The notes under the pieces are model-generated. The model was not told the DNA's origin. It searched no databases and worked only from the letters and a program-made list of their open reading frames with translations. From assembly GCF_026262505.1 (NCBI RefSeq), contig NC_067205.1, positions 23,407,585 through 23,471,584 on the forward strand: 64,000 nt of DNA. The letters run 5' to 3'. The position numbers and the translations under genes were made by a program. This document shows positions 57,495 through 64,000 of this stretch, one piece after another (within the stretch, counting starts at the first letter, position 1; each line of letters opens with the position of its first letter). This DNA comes from Trichomonas vaginalis G3. Its lineage: Eukaryota; Parabasalia; Trichomonadida; Trichomonadidae.

Positions 57495-57737
57495 TTAATA
57501 CGGTTGAGGTGTTGGATTTGGTTGCCAACTAGACTGTGGTACAGGTTCAGGCTGTTGTATAACAGGAGCTTGCTCTTCTGGTTTAGGGTCTTTAGGTATA
57601 ATACCAACGAACTGACCTACTCTTTTACCAATATTTTTGACACCGTTCCATACTCCTCTTCCGACAGATTTTATTCCATTCCATATACCTCTTCCAACAT
57701 TTCGAAAGAAGTTTCCTATCTTACTGAAGAAACTCAT
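57495..57737 (-). CDS. Amphipathic small virion protein candidate
   Basis: 80 residues: the first ~48 consist of near-repeats of amphipathic Gly/Trp/Lys/Arg segments (NVGRGIWNGIKSVGRGVWNG VKNIGKR), the rest is Pro/Gln-rich (PEEQAPVIQQPEPVPQ). The start context is TTTTTACATATAG. The pattern fits a membrane-active or DNA-condensing peptide; inference only. Confidence 0.6.
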   Translation of the reverse strand: MSFFSKIGNFFRNVGRGIWNGIKSVGRGVWNGVKNIGKRVGQFVGIIPKDPKPEEQAPVIQQPEPVPQSSWQPNPTPQPY

Positions 57738-57755
57738 TTTACTATATGTAAAAAT

Positions 57756-58118
57756 CTAATGTCCGCCTAGTCTCTTACGTTTCCTGTTGAGTTCCATAGC
57801 ATTCTTTAACTGGAGCTCATACATTCTGTTTCTCCTCTGGTAGAAAACATATTCTGGGTCAACTCCTGTGTTCGCGTCATCTGCATAAAGTTGTTTATAT
57901 CCCACTTCGGGGTTTGTATAAAACTCTTTCCATCTCATATTTGCATACCATGGTGGCAAACCTAACGCAGCGTCATTTGACATGGCAGTTTGCATTTGTA
58001 CATCTGTTGGCACTTGACCATAGTTTGCCATTGCAGTTTGTATTCTAACTTCATTTGGAATATTCTCTGGGTTTGGTTGTCCAGGTTGCTGTGCATTCGC
58101 TAAGTTCTGTGCGTCCAT
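57756..58118 (-). CDS. Maverick hypothetical protein with short duplication
   Basis: 120 residues. VRIQTAMANYGQVPTD is followed by VQMQTAMSNDAALGLP, an internal repeat; then WYANMRWKEFYTNPEVGYKQ and a basic end (NRKRKRLGGH). TTTTTATCTAATATTAAATG is a clear Maverick start context. Function unknown. Confidence 0.65.
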   Translation of the reverse strand: MDAQNLANAQQPGQPNPENIPNEVRIQTAMANYGQVPTDVQMQTAMSNDAALGLPPWYANMRWKEFYTNPEVGYKQLYADDANTGVDPEYVFYQRRNRMYELQLKNAMELNRKRKRLGGH

Positions 58119-58141
58119 TTAATATTAGATAAAAATATCTC

Positions 58142-58273
58142 TTACGAGTACATATGCTGAACATTTGCAGGCATTGGTTCATCTTCATATTCTCTGTACT
58201 TTTCTGCCACGTCAAATAAATAAATGACACAATGGAAAAAACCTAAAACAAGTAGTCCTATTTCAAACCACAT
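58142..58273 (-). CDS. 43-residue single-span membrane protein
   Basis: MWFEIGLLVLGFFHCVIYLF (membrane span about residues 4-21) then an acidic tail (DVAEKYREYEDEPMPANVQH). It starts 16 nt inside the 3' end of the methyltransferase gene and ends 23 bp before the next gene. Small membrane proteins are common in Mavericks; function unknown. Confidence 0.55.
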   Translation of the reverse strand: MWFEIGLLVLGFFHCVIYLFDVAEKYREYEDEPMPANVQHMYS

Positions 58274-59076
58274 TTACTTACTAATAAAATTTCTTTATTG
58301 TGACACTTTCTCCAGTTTATAGGACCTCTCTCATATTCTATCTTGTCATATATAAACTCATAGTCATGTATGTCCTCTAACCATCTCATAACGGTTTCCA
58401 AACCACTTTTATCGGATGTAAAGTAAAAGCATGGATGGTTATGTATAACGTCTAAAGTTTCTAAAGAGTCTCTCAAAGTCCAGTCTACTTGGTATTGAAA
58501 ATCCCATGTGTTATAGAACAGCGGGTCCACTATAAAGAAAACATTTTCCTTGTCTTTATATTTTTCATACAACTCTGTCCAATGACATCTCACAAACTCT
58601 ATACCCTCAATATATTTTTCTATGTCCTCTTTGAAAACATTTGTATAGTTAAGATATAAAACTTTTGACATAAGTGTTTCAATGTCATGAACTCTTATAG
58701 CACCACTATATAATAGTCTAGCAGATATACTATCCCAGTCTATATATTCTGCTTTTTTCAAAACCTCTCTCACAATATTTTTCTTATCTAATGGTATACG
58801 TTCCATCTTACCTATAGGTATTTTTTCTTTTAACTCTTTCAATATATTATTTGTGTCTGGAATATGTTTGAGACGGTCCATATAGTTGTCGAAGTCATTG
58901 CATATAATCTTTGAGTCAGGGAATATTGTATGACATAAATGGGATATATAGAAACTTCCACCGAACAAATCTACAAATGTTAGACCATTCGGTAGTTTCT
59001 TAAGTTCTCTCAATATAATATCTTTACATCTACTCTTATTTCCAAAGAACGGTAACGGTGGTTTTGTAAAATTCAT
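58258..59076 (-). CDS. Dam-like N6-adenine DNA methyltransferase (D12 class), variant motif IV
   Basis: 272 residues. Motif X PFFGNKSR (9-16), SAM-binding motif I TFVDLFGGS (33-41), CNDFDNYM (59-66), and catalytic motif IV as VDPLF (183-187) in the position of DPPY. In this class the second Pro and the Tyr of DPPY contact the flipped adenine, so DPLF makes activity doubtful unless the enzyme tolerates it. Trichomonas DNA is known to contain 6mA, and Maverick-borne methyltransferases are candidates for its source. TTTTTATTATTATATATAAA precedes ATG. It is the terminus-proximal gene of Mav2. Confidence 0.85.
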   Translation of the reverse strand: MNFTKPPLPFFGNKSRCKDIILRELKKLPNGLTFVDLFGGSFYISHLCHTIFPDSKIICNDFDNYMDRLKHIPDTNNILKELKEKIPIGKMERIPLDKKNIVREVLKKAEYIDWDSISARLLYSGAIRVHDIETLMSKVLYLNYTNVFKEDIEKYIEGIEFVRCHWTELYEKYKDKENVFFIVDPLFYNTWDFQYQVDWTLRDSLETLDVIHNHPCFYFTSDKSGLETVMRWLEDIHDYEFIYDKIEYERGPINWRKCHNKEILLVSKCGLK

Positions 59077-59332
59077 TTATATATAATAATAAAAATGTTT
59101 TTACCCGAAAAGTGACAGAAAAGTGACAAAACATGAAAACATATATAATTGTGAAAAGCGACATAAAAAGTGATATTTAAAAAAGTGACACCATTAATAT
59201 GATGTAAATAACAACGGTTTTGGTTTTGTCACCGGCTGGTCGGCTGGGGTTCGGTCCTCCTCTTGGGTCTTGGGCAAAATTTCTTATGGGCTAGAGGGCG
59301 CAACGCGCCTGGAAGCCCCACTTACCTGACCT
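59077..59332. repeat. Mav2 terminal region with hairpin end
   Basis: Contains repeated AAAAGTGACA words (59107-59190), a GGTTTTGTCACCGGCTGGTC stretch and the 45-bp terminus from 59288 (GGGCTAGAGGGCGCAACGCG) that is shared with 3896-3940. Confidence 0.7.
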
Positions 59333-59619
59333 AATGATTCTTCAAAAAATTATTTTTCGGATTTTATTCCGTAAAAAAACGTTACAGAAAACGCCTAGAA
59401 AATTTCGAATTTTCCCTAAAAAATTCAGTGCAGGTCGATTTAAGAGATTTTTCAAAAATAATCATATCAGTAGATAGGGTATAATATAGAGGAGCTTTAT
59501 GAATAACTCAAAATCCGGGAAACTCAATATTCAACGAGAAAAACGCTTAACGAATCTCACTTTTGGTGTAAACATCACAAAAAATTGAGAGAGCTTTCTG
59601 GTCGGAAGACTCCCTTAAA
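59333..59619. other. Upstream region of the MATE gene
   Basis: AT-rich; no gene. Contains AACGAGAAAAACGCTTAACG, similar to ATCGAGAAAATAAACTAACG near 43223, perhaps a dispersed repeat fragment. A TCAC at 59576 is the only initiator-like word, about 45 nt before the coding region. Confidence 0.45.
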
Positions 59620-61041
59620 TTGAGTTTGAAAGTTAATACAGACCACCAAGAAGTCAAGAGATTAGCAGGGCATTCACCTCTAAAGACAATCCTTATGTTA
59701 ATGGTAGGTCCCCTTGGCTCTCAAATTACGAATGCGTTTTTCGGAATCTTAAATTCAATTTGGATTTCAAAATACGTTGGCGATATTGGTACATCAGCTG
59801 TCGGAATTGATGTTCTTTGGGAACAAATGGCCCGTGGATTTGGCTTATTTTTAATGTGCGCGGCTAGTACACAAATATGCAAATTATTTGGCAAATGCGA
59901 GTTCAAAGAAGCCGAACAGGTTGTTTGCGATTTACTTAGAGTAGCTTTAATATGCGGAATGGTCGTTCCAGCTTTACTTTTACCCATAAATAAGCCATGT
60001 TCGAAATGGTTCGGAGCAAGTGATATAGTTACAAACGCCGCTTTCAGATACTTACTACCACAATGTGTTGGTAGTGTCTTTACATGCTTATTCCTTGCTT
60101 GTTGTGGCTTCCTTCAAGCTGAAGGTCGTACATTACTTATCGGAATCATTTATTTAGTCTCATTAGGCATAGGTATGGGTGCTCTCAATCCATTATTCCT
60201 TGCTGTATTCAAAACAGGTATTATTGGTCCTTCAATTGTCGTTGTTATCTGTGATGGCATTCCCGGAATTATATTAATTATCCTTTACTTCTGCGGAGTC
60301 TTCGATATCAAGCCATCATTGAAAGGTTTGTTCAAACCATTCTCACACGCAACATACCAAGGACTTCTTGTTGGTAGTTCCCAGTTAATTCTCCAAATTT
60401 GCATGAATTTACCAGGAATTTTGGTCAGAAAGCTGATCGGCAAAAGTGTAGCTAATTCAGATGAATACGAATACGCAATGGCTGGTTTTAACACACTTTG
60501 CAGATACCAAGCTTTCATTAATATGGTTGTTTTAGCATTATGTGCAGGATATTTACCTGCAGCAAGTTATGCTTATTCCGCTGACATGTGCAAGAGATAT
60601 CTTCATCTTACCTTTCATTTGAACTGGCTTTCCTTGGTTTGGTGTGTCATTACAACCACTCTTTGTTTTGTTTTTCCGAAAGAAATTTCAAAATTGTTTG
60701 GAAAAGGAGAAAAATACATTTATTACTCATCCCATATGCTGAAGAATGGTAATATAGTAACATTCATATTATTCACAAGGTTGACTATCCAGAATATGCT
60801 GCAATCCCAACAGAAAGGTATTCGTGCAATGATTATTTCTGTCATTTCTAATTTTGTTTCTCATATAACTTTTGTTTCGATTTTATACGTAACAAACAAG
60901 CATAATGTTGTAAGACTAATGTACGTGTATCCTATATCATACTCCCTTGGATTTATCCTTGGTAGTATCTTGTTAATTAAGCCTTTGTATGAAGTAATTC
61001 GGAAATCGAAATCTGATATGGAAGGATATACCGAGATATAG
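59620..61041 (+). CDS. MATE-family multidrug/toxin efflux transporter
   Basis: 473 codons from TTG at 59620 (SLKVNTDHQEVKRLAGHSPL), or 448 from the first ATG at 59695. Twelve hydrophobic spans can be counted, beginning LMLMVGPLGSQITNAFFGIL. The N-terminal signature, with VGDIGTSAVGIDVLWEQMAR and LLPINKPCSKWFG, fits the MATE fold (an H+ or Na+ antiporter exporting organic cations). The residues before the first ATG look like a genuine MATE N-terminus, so the ancestral ATG seems to have become TTG. The single-frame body has host-like codon use. It stands alone, without Maverick-type promoter. Confidence 0.88.
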   Translation: MSLKVNTDHQEVKRLAGHSPLKTILMLMVGPLGSQITNAFFGILNSIWISKYVGDIGTSAVGIDVLWEQMARGFGLFLMCAASTQICKLFGKCEFKEAEQVVCDLLRVALICGMVVPALLLPINKPCSKWFGASDIVTNAAFRYLLPQCVGSVFTCLFLACCGFLQAEGRTLLIGIIYLVSLGIGMGALNPLFLAVFKTGIIGPSIVVVICDGIPGIILIILYFCGVFDIKPSLKGLFKPFSHATYQGLLVGSSQLILQICMNLPGILVRKLIGKSVANSDEYEYAMAGFNTLCRYQAFINMVVLALCAGYLPAASYAYSADMCKRYLHLTFHLNWLSLVWCVITTTLCFVFPKEISKLFGKGEKYIYYSSHMLKNGNIVTFILFTRLTIQNMLQSQQKGIRAMIISVISNFVSHITFVSILYVTNKHNVVRLMYVYPISYSLGFILGSILLIKPLYEVIRKSKSDMEGYTEI

Positions 61042-61638
61042 AAAAATTATAAAGAACTGAATAAACTGTTTTGTCTCTCTTTTAAATTTATCGCTTTTAT
61101 TATGTATTTTTAGAAAAAAAATCAAATGCTTTTGAATCAATAATAAAAAATTGTATATTTAGGACCTTTGTTAGGTTGTTTTATGAACTTATAGTCAACG
61201 TAAGGAATAAATTGCCTAAATTCAATCAAATCAGAAATGAAAAATTATTAAATCTATAACTATATACTTATCGCCAATAGAGAACTCATCATGATACGGC
61301 AGCGTATTTCTTTATTCTATAATTTCCCAATATTATTTTTTAATAGACGATTCTAGCTAAATGAGCTAAAAAAAAACAACAAAAATAGAATGAATTGACT
61401 AAACGCATCAATAAAATATCAGTGTAATTGTTTTTGCATAATGAATGGCGCTTGATGATAAGGTATCGTATTCGATAAAAGTCAAAATGTCATCATGAAA
61501 AATTAATTGTATTCACAGCTGAGCAATATGAGACGATTGATTTATTTACATTGCAATCATTCTAATTCAATTTTTTGTGTGTATAGCTTCAATTTCTATC
61601 GGATTTTCTTCACAAAAATTGTTTGACATTTAACCACT
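61042..61638. other. Intergenic, no gene seen
   Basis: About 600 bp of AT-rich DNA between the MATE gene and the quinone reductase. Nothing recognised. Confidence 0.6.
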
Positions 61639-61645
61639 TCATTTT
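61639..61645 (+). promoter_or_regulatory. Host initiator of the quinone reductase gene
   Basis: TCATTTT, with the +1 A 12 nt before ATG 61653; it lies after the upstream in-frame start at 61623, which supports the shorter protein. Confidence 0.65.
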
Positions 61646-61652
61646 TCCTGAG

Positions 61653-62237
61653 ATGAAGATCCTTATCATCGATGGTTCTAAGGAATTTGTTGCCTCTAAA
61701 GGCAAACTCAATGAATCACTTGTTGAGTATGCTAAAAAGTCTCTTACAGAGAAAGGACATGAAGTTCAAGTAACAAAGGCTGATGCTGACTACAAAGGAG
61801 AGGAAGAAGTCCAAAAAATCCTTTGGGCTGATGTCCTTCTTTGGCAATTCCCAATATGGTGGTTCGGAACACCATGGCACGTCAAGAAATACCTTGATGA
61901 AGTCTTCTTCTACGCTCTTGGCAAGATTTGGGCCAGCGATGGACGTACAAGAAAGGACCCATCCAAGAAGTATGGTAGTGGAGGCCTCGCTCAAGGAAAG
62001 AAGTTCATGCTTTCATTCACTTGGAATGCTCCAGTTGAATCATTAACAGAACCAGATCAATTCTTCCATTGATTAGGCGCTGACAGTGTTCATGGACCAA
62101 TCATTAGATCACATGAATTCTGTGGAATGACACAAATCCCATCATTCCAGTGCAATGATGTCATCAAGAACCCACAGTACGATGAATGGATCAAGAGTTA
62201 TGAAGAACACCTTACAAAGTACTTCGGAAAACAATAA
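61653..62237 (+). pseudogene. MdaB-like NAD(P)H quinone reductase with in-frame TGA
   Basis: Start MKILIIDGSKEFVASKGKLN (flavin phosphate-binding loop of the flavodoxin-like fold), then WADVLLWQFPIWWFGTPWHV (isoalloxazine-binding) and KKFMLSFTWNAPVESL. At 62070-62072 TGA follows DQFFH, where the family has a Gly (FFEG in MdaB), and the same frame continues LGADSVHGPIIRSHEF to KYFGKQ and TAA at 62237, for 194 codons, the usual MdaB length. One G-to-T change (GGA to TGA) explains it. The enzyme reduces quinones with NAD(P)H and FAD. Everything else is intact, so the mutation is recent or a base-calling error. Confidence 0.88.
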
Positions 62238-62520
62238 ACATGAAATAGTATTTTAATATAACCTCCGAAATCTTTTAAATTGTAACAAATGGCCTTTAGA
62301 TTCATGAAATTGTTGGTTTGATAATATTATCTTTCGGAAGGACAATTAATTTAACTATCAAAATCAAAAAATCTCAAATTTAGAGGGAAAATTATCTAAT
62401 GTTTTGTAAAAATGTTTAATGTTAAGATGTTCTGTTCTATAATTTACAATACAATTGCTTGTATGAACAAACAAGAAAATAAATCATGATATAGTTTAAA
62501 CAAATAAATTAACGATAAGA

Positions 62521-63507
62521 TTAGTACGCAATCTTTTGATCTGGTCTTGGTGCAGGAGTTTGTGGTTTAACCAATAAAGGATTTGCAATCTTTCTGGATC
62601 TGATAACAACTGGGGATTTGGAGATAATCCTTGACGTTGGCTGTAGGACTGTGTACGTGTTTGCCCTCTTCACTATAGGAACTGTAAGCTGAGGAGCAAC
62701 AGCCACTGTTTTTGTTTTGATGTAGTTCAGCAAATCATCACAAGATGCTCTCTCTTCAGCATTATATGCTAAACTATTCTTCACAAGCCATCCAATAACT
62801 CCTGTTGCTTTGATACACATTTTGATGGAATTATTCTTCACATCATGAATGAACTGTGAATAGCCTTGGAATTCAAATGGAAGGGCTAACATAGCCATGA
62901 TGTGTATGGTTACTCCGTATGACCAAATATCTGCTTTTAATCCGTCATATGTTTTTCCCATAACAATTTCAGGAGCCATCAACGGCTGTGTTCCACAGCA
63001 TGTATTTAGTAGAGCTGATTTCTCTCTACAAAATCCAAAATCAATTATTTTTGGATGCATTTTCTCGTCAAACATAATGTTAGCCGGCTTGATATCTCTA
63101 TGGGCTATTCCACGTTTGTGCAAATAATTTATGCCTTCTAAAATTTCTGTTGCAATTCTGATCTGATCCGTCTGTCCAGTTCTTGTTTTGGTGTCAACAA
63201 ATGACTGCAAATCTCCATTTGGCAAGTATTCCATGATTATTAGTATTTCTTCTGGGGTGTAAATTATATCTTGGACTTTAACGATATTTGGATGATCAAA
63301 TCGTGTTATCATCCTCAATTCGTTTTCTATATACTGGATCAAAAAGCTATCTTCTGTTATTTTTCTTTTTATGATCTTGATTGCAACTTTTTCTTTTGTT
63401 TTCGTATTTATAGCTAAATAAACTTCAGCAAATCCTCCTGTACCTATAACTTTCATCAATGAATATTTACCAATTGTTCTTATTGGTTCCATCTTTTCTG
63501 TTTCCAT
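62521..63507 (-). CDS. Serine/threonine protein kinase (CAMK-like)
   Basis: 328 residues, with all key motifs: Gly loop GTGGFAEVY (22-30), Lys44 (VAIKI), Glu63, HRDIKPANIMF (Asp138, Lys140, Asn143), DFGFC (156-160) and MAPE (177-180). The activation segment has two Cys (NTCCGTQP). The C-terminal ~60 residues are a basic Pro/Val/Thr-rich tail. The size and the short MEPIRTIGKYSLMKVIG start fit the many trichomonad CAMK-type kinases. Likely a cytosolic signalling kinase; substrate unknown. The sequence 3' of it is a short intergenic region (62238-62520) without a gene. Confidence 0.92.
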   Translation of the reverse strand: METEKMEPIRTIGKYSLMKVIGTGGFAEVYLAINTKTKEKVAIKIIKRKITEDSFLIQYIENELRMITRFDHPNIVKVQDIIYTPEEILIIMEYLPNGDLQSFVDTKTRTGQTDQIRIATEILEGINYLHKRGIAHRDIKPANIMFDEKMHPKIIDFGFCREKSALLNTCCGTQPLMAPEIVMGKTYDGLKADIWSYGVTIHIMAMLALPFEFQGYSQFIHDVKNNSIKMCIKATGVIGWLVKNSLAYNAEERASCDDLLNYIKTKTVAVAPQLTVPIVKRANTYTVLQPTSRIISKSPVVIRSRKIANPLLVKPQTPAPRPDQKIAY

Positions 63508-63580
63508 GGTTTGGCCGTAAACCCTTTTTTTGAAATGTCAAAAATTAAAAAAAATTGAATTCAAAAAAGGTGATTAACAA

Positions 63581-64000
63581 TTAAGGGTGCACACGAGAGG
63601 ATCATGTAAACTTCAGAATTTAGAACCTTATTTTTAGGCATTATCTTGGCTACCTATTTAGGCTTGAAAAGCAAAAAATATCAAAAAATACAACTTGACT
63701 CCATTATGACCCTTTCATGGAGGTAGTTTTTATCCGCTAGTATTTTCCCTTTGAATCTTTTTACAATTCGAAATCAAATTCAAAACTCAATAGAAGAAAG
63801 GAAGAATCGACTTACTACGGTTGTAATACGAATAAATACATATATTTAATTATTTTTATTTACATAATAATTGTTTGAAGCTCATATTCCATCAAATTTT
63901 TAAATAAAAACATTAAAATGTTGAAAATGTTCATATATTTTAATAGGGTTTTAGCACTTTATTGAGGAATTACTACATACATAGTCGAACTGAACTTGAT
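63581..64000. repeat. 420-bp dispersed repeat, inverted copy of 5853-6272
   Basis: Begins TTAAGGGTGCACACGAGAGG and continues to the window end as the reverse complement of 5853-6272, with differences at only a few bases. The other end of the repeat is outside the window. Confidence 0.85.

Larger units (their letters stand above)
52609..59332. mobile_element. Maverick right part (Mav2)
   Basis: Encodes integrase (broken), fibre, FPxxW-type structural protein, amphipathic minor proteins and an adenine methyltransferase, and ends in the same hairpin terminus as Mav3. The left end is not found: no capsid, polymerase or ATPase gene is present, and the sequence starts directly at the cloverleaf array. 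It may be a deleted element or continue beyond the gap. Confidence 0.8.

Noticed and set aside
61653..62237. Recoding of TGA to an amino acid in this organism
   Set aside because: TGA is used as a normal stop in other genes here, such as the 616-residue protein, and no other frames contain TGA sense codons apart from single cases with signs of decay.

Overview
The window looks like nuclear DNA of a trichomonad, most likely Trichomonas vaginalis or a close relative; this is inferred from content, not from a database match. The evidence: strongly AT-rich DNA, intronless genes, a TCA(+1)YTW-type initiator 6-30 nt before the start codon of several genes, and a characteristic gene set (GP63-like metalloprotease, DUF3447-type ankyrin protein, two-repeat Myb protein, beta-helix surface protein, MATE transporter, flavodoxin-like quinone reductase, protein kinase). 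About two thirds of the window is transposable elements: Mavericks (Polintons), a Mutator-like element (MULE), a DDE-integrase transposon and smaller repeats.

Layout. 1-3940: right end of a Maverick cut by the window edge (called Mav3 here). 3941-18014: sparse host DNA with a TA-flanked non-autonomous element (4263-5460), degenerate repeats, a truncated ankyrin gene, a broken GP63 gene, a 1470-residue coiled-coil protein and a Myb gene. 18015-50035: a transposon nest. A transposon with a retroviral-type DDE integrase and 121-bp repeat ends carries a complete 20.3-kb Maverick (Mav1, 19054-39375, 0.7-kb inverted ends, 5-bp target duplication TATAC) inserted in its integrase gene. An 8-kb MULE-bounded segment (40078-48087, 11-bp target duplication) sits in its right-hand repeats and contains a MULE transposase and a beta-helix surface-protein gene. 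48088-50035 is a 121-bp satellite of about 16 copies, followed by a 25-N assembly gap. 50061-50751: a decayed gene. 50904-52608: an unusual satellite of almost seven 245-258-bp units, each built from four nested palindromes that could fold as a DNA cloverleaf. 52609-59332: right part of a third Maverick (Mav2). 59333-64000: host DNA with MATE, a nonsense-mutated quinone reductase, a kinase, and a 420-bp repeat that is an inverted copy of 5853-6272.

How the genes fit together. The Mavericks encode a virus-like module: major capsid protein, packaging ATPase, protein-primed-type DNA polymerase B, chromo-type integrase, HNH and GIY-YIG-like nucleases, an adenine methyltransferase, fibre-like proteins with collagen repeats and a phage-tail-collar-like tip, and a set of paralogous structural proteins. 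Genes lie on both strands, nearly touching or overlapping, and many divergent pairs share only 16-18 bp. Most Maverick genes have a TTTTTAT-like box 10-20 nt before ATG, while host, MULE and integrase-transposon genes have the host initiator instead. Mav1 is decayed (frameshifts or stops in capsid, polymerase, fibre and other genes). Some single-base indels could be assembly errors, because homopolymers also vary between the satellite copies.
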